64,000 nucleotides of DNA from Scytalidium lignicola (Eukaryota > Ascomycota > Leotiomycetes): positions 62,001 through 126,000 of the forward strand of contig NCSJ02000026.1 in NCBI GenBank assembly GCA_002812745.2. Direction: 5' to 3'. Made by a program: the position numbers and the translations under genes. Positions 1-10,930 of this stretch are shown here, piece by piece (within the stretch, counting starts at the first letter, position 1; every line of letters begins with the position of its first letter). Below the pieces are notes generated by a model. It worked only from the letters and a program-made list of their open reading frames with translations. It was not told the DNA's origin and did not search any database.

Positions 1-769
1 CCGTTTCATACCCTCTGGAGCTGTTGGCGCACCATCCTCTGGAAACTTGCTTGTCACCGCAAGCAGAGACAAGACCCTTAAGATATGGGACGTTACTACT
101 GGATTTTGTGTGAAGACACTACAAGGTCATACTGGCTGGGTGCGAGATGTTTGCCCGTCACTCGACGGACGTTTCCTTCTCTCGACAGGAGATGACATGA
201 CCGCTCGGTTATGGGATATTTCCGTGTCGAATCCAGAAGACAAGCTGACTCTGGTTGGTCATACTCACTTCAGTGAATGTTGTGCAATTGCTCCGTCTAC
301 CTCATATCAGTATCTTGCACTCTTGGCCGGACTGAAGAAACCCCCACCTGCAAGTAGTACTGCAGAGTTTATGGCAACCGGTTCGCGAGACAAAACCATC
401 AAACTCTGGGACGCTCGTGGGACTTGCCTCAAGACATTAGCAGGCCATGACAACTGGGTACGGTCGCTCGTTTTTCATCCTGGTGGGAAACATCTCCTTT
501 CTGTGTCAGACGATAAGACGCTGCGATGTTGGGACTTAAGCCAAGATGGCAAGTGCGTCAAAATACTCGGCGATACACACGAACGCTTTATCACCTGTCT
601 GAGGTGGGCTCCAGGAATCGTCAAAAATCCACTTACTGAGGGACAGAATGGCGAAAGTAATGAGACGTTGAAGAACAAAGGGACTGGAGCAGGTGCCTTC
701 GATGTGCAGGTCCGCTGTGTTATCGCAACTGGAAGCGTAGATTTGAAGCTAAGGATCTTCGCGAACTGA
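1..769 (+). CDS. pac1: Nuclear distribution protein PAC1/LIS1 (NudF), 3' part
   Basis: The reading frame is open from base 2 and ends with TGA at 767-769, so the gene begins left of the window. The visible part, about 255 residues, consists of WD40 repeats with repeated SRDKT(L/I)K(I/L)WD blades ([30 protein letters not shown]). It ends with the family-typical C-terminus [22 protein letters not shown]1/LIS1 binds dynein and regulates nuclear migration along microtubules. The missing N-terminal half should carry the LisH motif and coiled coil. The insert around '[14 protein letters not shown]' between blades is usual for fungal PAC1. Identity is confident; intron structure upstream cannot be seen. 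Confidence 0.95.
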   Translation, partial: RFIPSGAVGAPSSGNLLVTASRDKTLKIWDVTTGFCVKTLQGHTGWVRDVCPSLDGRFLLSTGDDMTARLWDISVSNPEDKLTLVGHTHFSECCAIAPSTSYQYLALLAGLKKPPPASSTAEFMATGSRDKTIKLWDARGTCLKTLAGHDNWVRSLVFHPGGKHLLSVSDDKTLRCWDLSQDGKCVKILGDTHERFITCLRWAPGIVKNPLTEGQNGESNETLKNKGTGAGAFDVQVRCVIATGSVDLKLRIFAN

Positions 770-1844
770 GATCACAAGTCTCCTGTCTGACCAGTTATCC
801 GGTCAAGGCATCGTGTCTAGACGGGTCGTACAGTAGTATTTGTCGTAGGGGCTTCTAGGACTTGGCCACGTCGATAATGCAGTTTAAAAGAGTAACGATA
901 GTGCTTGTATGCCAGAAACGAAACAAGCTTATCCCCCAACAGACTCGATCCTACTCATACTTTACTGCCGAGGGTACTACACGATTCATCTGAAGCCAAG
1001 TCAAATGCCATCTGTACCCTATTTCTCGCTCTCTGAATCAGATTGAAGACGGTATACTGCTAAGGGATGAGATGTGCAGGGTTTCCAGGCAGCATGAGAC
1101 AATTCCATATTACAAATTCTCTCCCGCCAAAACGCAGGGATATTTAACTAACCACCGCAAGCAGATTTCAGAACAGGCATGAAGGGAATGGATGATAATG
1201 AATCGAGAATGAATGAGTCACTAATAGCTAGGGCTGAGGAATAGATAGCAAAGGAACTACTAGGCTTAGGTAACATGTGTCGTACACCCTCATGCCAAAG
1301 AAAAGGTGGTTGAGTTGGTTGGATCATACAGATTACTAGCAAGATCTATGCACCCAAAAGAGCAAAAAGTTGATAATTCACAATTATCTTTGGTGTAATA
1401 GTGCTTACGGTAATGCTGTGCCCCTGTTTATCATTTTATGTGAGCAAATATTTTCTTCGCCCAATGAAATGAAGTCTCAGGCTGGTTGTAGCTCGTATGA
1501 TATCACTACTACTACTATAACATCAATGAAGTCGAAGATCTTCTGAGTCTACTAAACCCTATTTAACCCCCCCCCCCCCCCCCCNTCGAGGTAATATATG
1601 TAAGCAAAGCTGCAAACGGCTGACCGCACGCTGGTCATCTCATCTTTCCCGCCTACAAGGAGAAAGACATAGCAATGGGAATAAGAAGGAAATCTGACAC
1701 ATTACCAATGCCATATTAGCCTCTATTTGAGATATAAATACGTCGACAGAAACTCAGGACATACTGCTCAATCCACAATTTTGTATCTTAACTATACTGT
1801 CTAGTCTAACTATTGACTGCACATTATCGTAAGAAGTCTACTTC
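770..1844. other. Intergenic region with poly-C tract
   Basis: No supported gene. It holds the PAC1 3' flank and the promoter of the SDR at 1845. A run of C residues at about 1567-1584 ends in an N at 1585 and is probably an assembly-limited homopolymer. An A/T-rich TATA-like stretch (gatataaata) lies at about 1732-1741, roughly 110 bp before the SDR start. Confidence 0.6.
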
Positions 1845-2888
1845 ATGGCATCCAATACTTCAACAACCGTTCTTGTAACGGGAGGATCTGGTTTCGTCGG
1901 AGGTCATCGAATCCTACAACTATTAGCTGCCGGTTATATGGTGCGCACCACAGTACGCAACCTCTCGCGAGAGGAAGAAGTACGCAAACGGCTCATAGAT
2001 TCCGGAGCCAAAAACGTTAATCGGCTGTCATTCTATGCAGCAGTTCTAGAGAAGAATGCTGGATGGGCTGGAGCTATTAAGGGATGTACATATGTGCAAC
2101 ATGTCGCCTCACCACTTCCTCTAGAGCTGCCTTCGGATGAAAATGAGCTCATTGTGCCAGCACGGGAAGGAACATTACGAGTGCTACGAGCATCTCGAGA
2201 TGCCGGAGTCAAGCGCGTCGTCCTAACATCATCATTTGCTGCGATTGGATACGGCCATCCTCAACGGAAAGAGCCGTTTACAGAGAAAGACTGGTCGATA
2301 ATTGACGGAACGGTTACTATGACTGCGTACCAGAAGAGCAAGACTATCGCCGAGACAGCAGCGTGGGACTTTATGAACACGGAAGGCGGAAGCCTCGAAT
2401 TAACAGTGGTAAACCCAGTTGGGATCTTAGGGCCGATTCTCAGCACAAATTTGGCCGCATCAATTGAGATGGTGAAGAAAGTGATGGATGGAAGCATGCC
2501 AGGTTGTCCACAGGTGTACTTTGGAATGGTGGACGTGCGAGACCTTTCCGGATTGTATATTCGTGCTATGACGAACCCTGCGGCCAAGAACGAGCGGTTC
2601 CTGGCTGTGAATGACCGCGGACCGGTCTCGATGTTGGAAATGACGAACATTATTAGGGAGAACAGACCCGAGAAGTCGCAAAAGGTTCCTACTAGAGAAC
2701 TGCCGAACTGGTTCGTTCGCGTCGTGGCCTTATTCATGCCGGCCACTAGACATATATTACCCCAACTTGGTGTAGCTAAAAAGACAGATAATACGAAGTC
2801 AAAAACTGTTCTGGGATGGAAGCCGCGGCCGCTTGAAGAGACAATTTTTGATACCGTGGATAGCTTGGTAAAGTTTGGCGTTGTTTGA
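1845..2888 (+). CDS. NAD(P)-dependent extended SDR, aldehyde/ketone reductase (Gre2/DFR-like)
   Basis: Single-exon gene of 347 residues, the usual length for the Gre2/Ari1/dihydroflavonol-reductase-like group. The Rossmann motif TGGSGFVG is at residues 12-19, the catalytic Tyr-Lys pair YQKSK at 162-166, and the supporting Ser in VLTSS near 129-130. C-terminal Gln/Thr/Lys-rich segments followed by 'VLGWKPRPLEETI' are typical of the family. The usual Asp after the third beta strand (AADL...) reads AAVL here. Substrate cannot be told from sequence; small aldehydes and ketones are common for relatives. It reads alone on the plus strand with about 1 kb of upstream DNA. Confidence 0.9.
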   Translation: MASNTSTTVLVTGGSGFVGGHRILQLLAAGYMVRTTVRNLSREEEVRKRLIDSGAKNVNRLSFYAAVLEKNAGWAGAIKGCTYVQHVASPLPLELPSDENELIVPAREGTLRVLRASRDAGVKRVVLTSSFAAIGYGHPQRKEPFTEKDWSIIDGTVTMTAYQKSKTIAETAAWDFMNTEGGSLELTVVNPVGILGPILSTNLAASIEMVKKVMDGSMPGCPQVYFGMVDVRDLSGLYIRAMTNPAAKNERFLAVNDRGPVSMLEMTNIIRENRPEKSQKVPTRELPNWFVRVVALFMPATRHILPQLGVAKKTDNTKSKTVLGWKPRPLEETIFDTVDSLVKFGVV

Positions 2889-3474
2889 GCTAGGATTTGA
2901 CTCGTAGGTCTGCCAACGCCAAAAAAAGAGCTTAAGATTATTAGGATTATTTTGATGTACTTCTCATTGGCATCATATGACTGTAGCGTAAATATCTTAT
3001 AAAACAACTCCAAACTACCAACGTTTCTCCCCAAATTGGTTGCAAGGTGACTTCTCTTTGGGGACTGGCAACCAGTTTATGCCGAGGCAACCCTTGACGT
3101 GGTCTTCCGCCCCTCATTACTAGACAGTACGGTAAGCCTAGAGAGGCAAGGTCGTCGATCGTATCCGCTAGGTGCTGCAACTAGCTGACATTAGCGACCA
3201 ACCTAATTCTAGAGCCGCGTTCTAGGTGTTCTAGGTGTTCTAGTAGCGGGCCGATAATTCAAATCCGTCTCCAAGGACGGCTGACTTAATAAAACCAAGG
3301 GAGGTTAATCTCATAAGGAATGTGGTACTTTATCTCCTTAACATGGCTGGTCAAAGTCAAAAATGCAGCCAGCTTCCGATATTTATAATCACTGCGTGTT
3401 TAAATGACAACTTAGTTCAACTATAACATTCGCGTCTTCCCCATTTCACTTTATATTCCACTCTGTAATAGGCA
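2889..3474. other. Intergenic region
   Basis: No gene seen. A short direct repeat (ctaggtgtt twice, about 3222-3241) is present, and a TATA-like 'gatatttataatc' lies near 3378, about 95 bp before the bZIP gene start. Confidence 0.5.
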
Positions 3475-4559
3475 ATGGAAACCAACAGGTACAAGCTAAA
3501 CCAGTATCCGCCCGGGCATGTCCTCCCGGTGAAGCGCCCTTCAGAGGTCTACATCCATGTAGATGACTGGAGTGGGCGAAAAGAGAGAGCTGCAAGACGC
3601 AAGATACAAAATCGACTTAATCAAAGAGCATACAGTAGGCAACTATTTATTCCCGAACCGTCGCTACTTGTCGGCTGATGTATCTTGCCAATTCTCTCTA
3701 TGCAGGACAACGAAGGGAATCTGCTTTACAGTGTCAGCAACTCGCAGAACCTTCTCCGTCCTTTCCAGAGATACCCACAGATAGCCCCACCCCTTTCCTA
3801 CTGCTGAAATATCCCGTCGCTCATGAACAAACTCTCGAGTCTATCACATCCACGACCCTGGATGATGCGAATAAGACACATTCTCTCACTCACACATCGA
3901 AGCCACCGAATATAGAAAACCAAGTTCGCAACTGGATGTTGCACCGAATCCTCCATAAGATGCCCCTGGACAACTCCACTCAACAGGTATTCCTCCTCCT
4001 AGAAACCACTCCTCCTGCTCTGTCCTCCTGCAACCCTTGTCCTCTCCCGGCAGACCACCTGATCACCCTCGTGTACTACAACGCCGTTCGCGCATTTGTC
4101 GCTAACACCCTCTATATGGGTATAGATCCTGAGCTAATGTGTGATGAGATTTTGTCACCATTCTGGTTAGGATCACAGCCTCCTATGCATCATCGTCTCC
4201 CGCCTGATCTTCGTCCGACACAGCTGCAGTTGGTGCGAGAACACCACCCTTATATTGATACTTTCCCGTCTGCTACGGCGCGTGATAATCTGCTTCTTGC
4301 GGGTAACGAGTTTGACGAATTGGAGTTATGGAAGGATGTCATTGGCATTGCAACAAAATGTGGGTGTAATATCACCAACTCCTCAGAGATGTCTGGAGTG
4401 CTGGTGTGGGGCGAGTCGTGGGACGTCCGAAGCTGGGAAGTTTCGGAGGCATTTGCGAGGAAGTGGACTTGGATGTTGAAAGGGTGCAGTGATCTTTTGG
4501 AGTCGACAAATTACTGGAGGCGAAGAAGAGGGGAGAACCCTCTGGTTGTTGAGATTTAG
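3475..4559 (+). CDS. bZIP-type transcription factor, DUF3425 family
   Basis: Two exons, 3475-3634 and 3706-4559, give 337 residues. The 71-bp intron (gtaggc...tgcag) splits the basic region; splicing yields RRKIQNRLNQRAYRQRR at residues 41-57, the hallmark basic segment of fungal bZIP proteins that carry a C-terminal DUF3425 domain. The second exon carries the DUF3425 region with 'LITLVYYNAVRAFVANTLYMG' split by family-like loops, ending in W-rich 'WEVSEAFARKWTWMLKGC'. There is no clear leucine zipper after the basic part, as is usual for this family. Likely a nuclear DNA-binding regulator; targets unknown. Confidence 0.88.
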
Positions 4560-5319
4560 CTTGGGTTATACTATGTTTAAGCATTTTTCTTCTTACATGT
4601 AACATTGACTGATGTATGACAACTGGTTTGACTACTGCACATTTGGAGGATAGTAGCAGGCGTAGTAACGGGCTTTAGTATAGATTTCTAGGTTTCAGGG
4701 GGGTTACAGTCCCTCTTAGGCTCAGAGCTGGACATCATTGTAAATTATTAGAATGGCCTTTTGAAAGCTCAGAAGGCGAGAAATATCAGCGACGAAGATT
4801 TCCAAGTAGAGCTCAAGAAGGTTACTGAAAAAAGCCCCGTTTTGGTGAAACACGGGAAAGTTTTTCCTAGGTAAAGAAAACGTTTAGCTGAAGAAGACAG
4901 AAATAAATACACTCTGAAGTGATGCAGAGCGTACTAGAAGATTGGGCTTGACACTGAAGAATGAATTGAAAGGAAGATTAAGGCAAGAGTATGGAATTAA
5001 AAATAATGGAAGGACTTAGAAATAAAAATAAAATCTCTTTCGGTATGTTTAATGATGATCCTTGTGATCTATACTTGTTAATCCCTTCCATTTATGAGAC
5101 AATGAGATTTTATGCTGCTCTCTCAAACATGTCGCAGCCATGAGATTTGCTTCGGCATCTACTTTTCGACTTCTCTTCTCCTAGAATCGTTTAGTCCCAT
5201 CGTATAATGTAAAGGTAAGGGCTTACCGATATTTCTTAAGTTTATTATTAATAATATCATCTTAATATTTGACATAGTCTAATCACTATTAAACTTTAAC
5301 ATCATCTTTATTTTACCTA
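4560..5319. other. AT-rich non-coding region
   Basis: No supported gene. AT-rich, with many stops in all frames. It leads into the ADE1-like fragment at 5320-5448. Confidence 0.5.
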
Positions 5320-5448
5320 CAAACCGGTATCATATTTCAGATCTCTTTCTCTCGCGGCATCATCATCGCTGACACTAAGTTCAAGTTCGGACTGGATGAG
5401 GACATGGATGAGGATGTGCTTGTCGTTCAGACTAAGGAGAAGTACTGA
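5320..5448 (+). pseudogene. Fragment of SAICAR synthetase (ADE1/PurC-like)
   Basis: One frame reads ...SFSRGIIIADTKFKFGLDED... and stops with TGA at 5446-5448. The segment RGIIIADTKFxFGLD is a signature of phosphoribosylaminoimidazole-succinocarboxamide synthase, step 7 of purine synthesis. Only about 40 codons remain: the N-terminal two thirds and the normal C-terminal tail are missing, and the flanks are AT-rich and non-coding. This is most likely a decayed duplicate, not the working purine gene. It starts just after a possible splice acceptor (tttcag, ending at 5340), so it may have been a terminal exon. Confidence 0.6.
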
Positions 5449-5659
5449 AAGGTGTATGATTTGTTATTCGATTTATGAGTATAATATCTCTGGAGATTTT
5501 AACCTCTAAACTCCATACGTTATCATATATAATTTTTNATACCTCCCCCGAAAAGAGTCCTTACCGTTTAATGCCACCTTGTAGAGAGTATTTCCAACCA
5601 AGTATATAACCCCCAATAACACCAGATCCTATAAATATGAGAAGATATGGACAGAGCTA

Positions 5660-7085
5660 TCAAGTTGATGGAGGTCCAGGTCCAGATCTCACATTAGCAG
5701 CCCCCCAAGGACTACCACCACCACCACCACTGCCCTCCATCCCCTCAACTTTCCCATTCCCAGAAAGCGCATCACGTCTCACATCACTCTTAAAAATATC
5801 CACTGCGCAACTAACCTCCACAAAGTCCTCCAACTCCTCACTGACTGTCTTAAGCTTCTCCTTCACTGACGCAACACCTTCATGTCCTACGATATGTCTC
5901 GCTGGAGGATTCTCATGACCCCCAATTGCCGTCAACGCATGCACCGTCTCCATGACGAGCTGATCCTTCGACTCATTCGACATCTTCACATATCGAGACA
6001 CGATCCCGGCTTTATTCCCCTTGCCTTGAGTATCAGCCGGTTCGGGCTGTATATCCATCACGTTGACTAGAATATCCCTGATCCCCGGCGCCGGTTNATT
6101 ATCGCTTTGATACTGCGGTAACTGCGGTGCAAACGTGATCTTGTTGGATAGCAGCCGGACCTCCTTCGTCGGTTGCACGATGGTCATCTTGATGTTGAAA
6201 GGGGCGACTTCGTAGGCCAGGGAGTCGCAGTAGCCCTCGAGGGCCCAGGTCGCAGCGCAGTACATGGGCATTCCAGGAGTGCCGATGTGGCCATTGATTC
6301 CGGTGACGATGATGAGATGGCCGGTAGATTTCTCACGAAAGAGGGGGAGAGTGGCACGTATGAAATTGATTTGGGAGAAGAAGATGTCTTCGAATTGGTC
6401 GTGGATGAGGTTTTGTGTCGCTGGGTTGGTGGAGAGCTCTTCGACTGTACCGACGACGGCTGTGGATTTGGGGGTTAGACCTTTTTTTTTTGGTGATTGT
6501 ATAAATTTTATAAGAAGGGAGGCTAGGAGACATAAAAGGGCAAACCTTCAGCATTACAAGACAAGAGAATGTCTATCCTTCCAAATACATCAATCGCTTC
6601 GGCGACAGCCGCACCACACTGAGCCATAATCCTGAGGTAAACAATAAGCGATGCGTGTCTAAAAAAAGAAGAAAGGAAAAAGAGACGGCAAATCGCCTGA
6701 ATTCTAACCTGCCATCACATCGTATGCCATGTATCCTATCCTTCCAGCCTTCCTTGTCTTTCTGTCCTGACTTGCACTCGTGAATTAGCTCTCGAAACTC
6801 AGCGCTACGTTCCTCATGGTCGATTTCCGAGGGCGGAAGCCCGGCAACAACGTAGTCACCATGTGCGAGGAGAATTCTGATCAGCCGCACAGCCAAGGGC
6901 GAGATAGCTGAGGTTAGGAACCACACCCGGGGGGAGTTATGGATAGCTAGAAAGAAGAAGAAAAGTATGTGTCAGCACCTGTAGCAATACAGCAGTTTAA
7001 TTCTATCCATTATGTACATACGAAAAGACGGCTGTGGCATTTGACTTTTGGAGGGCCCAGCCTCTGACATTTTCCTCTCGGCCAT
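5660..7085 (-). CDS. Atypical short-chain dehydrogenase/reductase
   Basis: Four exons on the minus strand: 7085-7022, 6946-6709, 6631-6546, 6459-5660, giving about 374 residues. Splices are canonical and each restores frame. Fold features of a classical SDR are present: strand-turn-helix 'VWFLTSAISPLAVRLIRILL', then 'FGRIDILLSC', 'GHLIIVTG', 'MYCAATWALEGYCDSLAYEV' and 'IVQP'. Two key motifs are changed. The TGxxxGxG cofactor loop reads TSAISPLA, and YxxxK reads YCAATW, with Trp in place of Lys. It may be a non-catalytic or unusual SDR. N at 6097 falls inside the last exon but the frame is open on both sides. The start at 7085 follows MAERKMSEAG and is the first ATG in the spliced frame. Confidence 0.75.
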
Positions 7086-7819
7086 CTGAAGCCCCCTCCT
7101 TTACTTCTTAAAAGATTCACCACCGAGAGAAACAGCTAATTGTTGCAGCACGCATGCCTGATCCTGGGGACTGATATGTTCGATAGTCCAATCCCTTCAA
7201 GTGGTCCTGCTGCCACGACATGGGGTATGGACGAGGGGGAAGAAAGAGGGGTTTGTGGAGAGTGGGAAACGGGCGAAGTGCATAACGAGTTCTGTACAAA
7301 ACGGCGAATGCAGTTGCAGCTCCAGAGAGTCGGTACGTGTACCCCGGTAATTAATTACTCCGGATTTTTGGTGGGCTGTTTAGCGTCTGTGTTTATCCAA
7401 GCTCTAGCAGCCTTACTGACCAGGCCAAACTAAGACTAATTGCCTGGAGCTTTCCTCTTGGGATTGAGTCATCGACGAACTCGAGCATTGTTTTTTATTT
7501 TGTTCTCTCTTTTTGAAATGCTCGATTTTCTCTTTGATTTACCATAATTACATCCACATCAAGAGTTTCTTGATACAATTTTCGTGTAAGTAGTTTTTAG
7601 TCTCAATTGGCTATTTGCATTTAAGTTGTGTCTCCGCAATCGGCAAAAGTTGAAGTAACAAAGTGCTGAATTTTTATGCATTTAGCCTCCTACGACGAAG
7701 AGCATCTTCAAATTGCCCACTCATATTTTTTTCAATTGACTCTTAGAAGGTCGCACGACTTAGTATCGGCGTTCTTCATAAATTAGTACGTGTCATTATC
7801 TGCAAGAACGACAGGCAAT
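7086..7819. other. Divergent intergenic region
   Basis: Lies between the SDR start on the minus strand and SER1 on the plus strand, so it probably holds both promoters. No gene supported; short frames here lack family resemblance. Confidence 0.5.
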
Positions 7820-9384
7820 ATGCCAAGTCGTGAGGAAGTCACTTACTTTGGGGCTGGCCCCGCATTGCGTAGGTATTTTCTCCTCTTTATAGCTCAACCT
7901 GCTAACAACTATACCAGTCCCAACCGATGTCCTCCAAACAGCAGCTGGAGCGCTACTAAACTACCAGAATACAGGGCTGGGAATTGCTGAGCATTCTCAT
8001 CGCTCGGAATATGCTTCGAATATTATAAACACCACAAAAGCTGACCTGGCCAAGTATCTGGATTTCTCCCTAGATGATTACGAGATCCTGTTTATGCAAG
8101 GAGGTGGATCTGGAGAGTTCTCGGCAACAGTGTATAATACAGTTGGAATCTGGGTTGCACGGAGGAAGGAGCAGATTTTGAAAGATCTAGGGAAGGATAT
8201 TAGTGAGGATGTTTTGGTGGAGGAGTTGAAAAAAGCTATCTCTGCAGAACTGGTGCTAGATTATCTGGTTAGTATTGTGCAGATGAGCTTGATTTTGTGA
8301 CTATTTGTTAATGGTGTACAAATCTAGGTCACAGGTTCCTGGTCGCTGAAGGCAAGCCAAGAAGCCGTCCGACTTGTGGGAGAAGAACATGTCAATATTG
8401 TAACGGATAGTAGGAAAGCTAGTGCTGAAGGAAAGTTCGGCAGCATTCCTGATGAGTCTACATGGAAGTTATCAAAAAAACCTGGAATGGTTTACTATTG
8501 GTGAGATCACCACAGAATAATGAGGAACCTAGAAGCTAATATAAAACTCGTTAGCGATAATGAAACCGTTGATGGAGTCGAGTTCCCTGGTTTCCCGGAA
8601 ATTCTTAAGTCTAACGAAGAAGGAGGTGCCTCTGAACCCATTATTGTTGCAGATATGTCAAGCAACATTTTAAGCCGCAAAGTACCGGTTAAAAACTTCG
8701 GCATCATATTTTTTGGAGCGCAAAAGAATTTAGGCATGGCTGGGGTGACCGTGACTATAATCTCGAAGAAACTTCTTCCGCCAGCTGTTGCGATGTCATC
8801 TCCCTCTTTGCTGAGGAAACTCGGCTTGCCAATCCCACCTATCATTTTCTGTTATGACATAATTGCAAAGAATAATAGTTTGTATAATACCACTAGCATT
8901 TTTGAGTAAGTTCTATGCCTTGTTTTTGGTTGATCCGTTATCTAACATTTCCTTTTTAGCGTTTTCATCGCCGGTCAGGTTGTAAAACGGCTTCTAGAGA
9001 TATTCCCAGACAAAGTAAATGGCCAACAAGCTCTCGCTGAAAAGAAAGCGAAACTTATCTATGACGCCCTTGACGAAAACCCAGCTTTCTACCGAGTATG
9101 TTGCAGACCGTGTTACCTTCAATCTTTCTTTAGCTGACATTTGGACAAAGGTCGTCCCTGGAAAGTCATTCCGCTCGAAAATGAACATTTGTTTCCGAGT
9201 CACGAAAGGTGGAAATATTGACGAAGCAGAAAAGGCCTTCCTGAAAGGCGCTAGTGAAATTGGGCTGCTTGGATTAAAGGGACATAGGAGTGTCGGCGGT
9301 ATCAGAGCAAGCAATTACAATTCTATTTCATTAGAGGGGGCAACAAAGCTGGCCGATTATATTAAGAAGTTTGCACATGCTTAA
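7820..9384 (+). CDS. SER1: Phosphoserine aminotransferase
   Basis: Six exons: 7820-7868, 7918-8267, 8328-8500, 8555-8905, 8960-9095, 9151-9384, giving 430 residues, the normal fungal length. All five introns are short (49-60 bp) with GT-AG ends. The protein begins MPSREEVTYFGAGPA and contains EHSHRS, FMQGGGSGEF, DNETVDGVEFP, VADMSSN, and the PLP-binding lysine in FFGAQKNLG (Lys248), ending with GLKGHRSVGGIRASNYN. It converts 3-phosphohydroxypyruvate and glutamate to phosphoserine in serine synthesis. An apparent stop after YYW at 8501 is the start of an intron, not a break. Confidence 0.95.
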
Positions 9385-9697
9385 TAATTGGTAGTCATGC
9401 CATCTTTGTTGGAGTTTGGGAGATATAGCACAATATTGTGATGAAGGGGTAATCCAAGTGTAATATCCCTTGGATTAGGTCGAAATTTTAAAAGTGATTT
9501 GGCTATCTAAAAATTTATCCCATTTGGAGAATACATATGTGCCCCTTACATACCAATAAGTTACTGTAATACTGTGGCAGAGAATTTCTGTTCCCTACGT
9601 ACATGAGTGGAAACACCAGAGGGAGACCCCGCAACCTCTGATTCCCCCCTCTCTACGCAACGAGAGACTTTACGGCCATTCCGAGTGAACCGACAGT
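9385..9697. repeat. Non-coding stretch with diverged repeat segment
   Basis: About 9575-9690 (ttccctacgtac ... gggagaccccgcaacc ... gattccccc) resembles 34050-34150 (ttccctatatatgtac ... ggagaccccacaacc ... gatttcccc). The two look like diverged copies of one dispersed repeat; boundaries are unclear. Confidence 0.4.
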
Positions 9698-10393
9698 TTA
9701 ATATTCAATTACCTCAATAGTTGGGATCACAATTTTTTCGCTATGCTTTGCAGTATTAAACGATTCAACCTGATGACCAGTCACCGCCCATTTAGCCTTT
9801 CCTTCCCATTCGATGCTCTCAAGCGAAGTGTCAGTCTTTTCTGGTTCTTCGAGCTCTGGGAGCTCAATATCATCTTCATCAGCGGGATAAAACTCGAGCT
9901 CCTCGTCACTACCAGCCCCTGCCATCCCGATAATCCTCGTTAAGAACCATTGCAGTCGTATCAACTTAAAGGAAGGCAGAGGGTACTCCTCTAGATCTTT
10001 GTAGTAAGGATAATGGCGTCTCCCGATTCCAGATTTCCATTCCAAACTCCCCGTTGTGGTGCCGTTCCGCTCGCCAAGTGCCTTTTTTGCCAGAATAGTC
10101 TGATTGTCAAAGTTTTCTTGTCATCTGATAATAACACTGGATAAAGAGCGAATTCTCCATCATTCTACTTTTTGTGCAGCGTTGGCTGTATACAAATTAA
10201 ATTGGCACAGCTCTCTGCCAAAGGATTACCACTTTCGTCGAAGAGCAAGCTCATCCATTCCTTCACCATTTCTGGTGGCCAAAACATTCTTAGGACTTGA
10301 AAAAGATGTTCTCGCTTATTGACGTGAGCTCGGTCGTTTTTTGTTAAACAAAACGGAAAGATATTCGTAACTTCTATGGTAGTATCTTTTGTC

Positions 10394-10426
<33 letters not shown>

Positions 10427-10430
10427 TCTT
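9698..10430 (-). pseudogene. HNH-endonuclease domain protein, disabled
   Basis: Read on the minus strand, fragments of a common fungal HNH-nuclease family appear in order: 'TIEVTNIFPFCL', 'FWPPEMVKEWMSLLFD', 'ANLICIQPTLHKK', then after an in-frame TAG (10167-10165, where family members have Trp) 'NDGEFALYPVLLSDDKKTLTIRLFWQ', shown here only in part as matching pieces. A frameshift near 10086-10091 (A6 run) leads into the tail starting at EWKSGIGRRHYPYY and ending at 9698. The expected catalytic His in E-V-x-H-I is Asn. The upstream end runs into a (TG)n tract at about 10397-10425. No complete product can be made. Confidence 0.7.
10397..10425. repeat. (CA)n microsatellite
   Basis: A dinucleotide CA run of about 14 units at the 5' end of the HNH relic; on the minus strand it reads as alternating Cys-Val codons. 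Confidence 0.9.
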
Positions 10431-10572
10431 ATCTCGTTCCATTGCCTATATTTTGTTAGAAGATCTTTAAAATAGGTTTATCATGAAAAGTACTTTTAGA
10501 ACTACTGCTGTCACAGTTCGTACAGCTATAATTATTAGGGCACGAAATAGAGTAATTCTGTACTACCGGTCA

Positions 10573-10697
10573 CACTACCGTAACACGTAGCCTGTCACGT
10601 ATATGGTGATATGCTATTGTTGATGGTTGATTGATTCAGAAGATGGGGGAGGGGAGTAGCCTAAAGCCATAGCTCCCCGCTACCTAATTAGGACTAG
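10573..10697 (+). repeat. Dispersed repeat, copy 1
   Basis: Shares acactaccgtaacacgtag, gttgatggttgattg, ttcagaag, and ctccccgctacctaattagg, in the same order, with copies at 38526-38700 (minus) and 58333-58493 (plus). This copy diverges after 'ggactag'. No terminal inverted repeat or target duplication was recognised. It sits in the spacer before the hydrolase gene. Confidence 0.75.
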
Positions 10698-10930
10698 GAT
10701 TCACTCCGTACTAGGTTAGCTGGTGACGAGGCTGGTTCGCCACAAGGACTGCCTCAGGATCAATAGAATTGGACCCCGCCAACTTTGACTGCTTTGGGTG
10801 CATGGGTAGAGCTCCATCGAACTTGGGAACAGTGCAATACAGTTGAACAGTAACGCCTCAATGCAGCACACAAAGCAAGGATATTTCATAACAACATATC
10901 ATCCAGGTCGGAGGCACTTGACCGAACATC

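Noticed and set aside
2261..3034. 257-residue minus-strand frame
   Set aside because: It is antisense to the well-supported SDR gene and has no family features.
8501..8554. Nonsense stop in SER1
   Set aside because: A GT-AG intron here restores YYCDNETVDGVE, as in other fungal enzymes.
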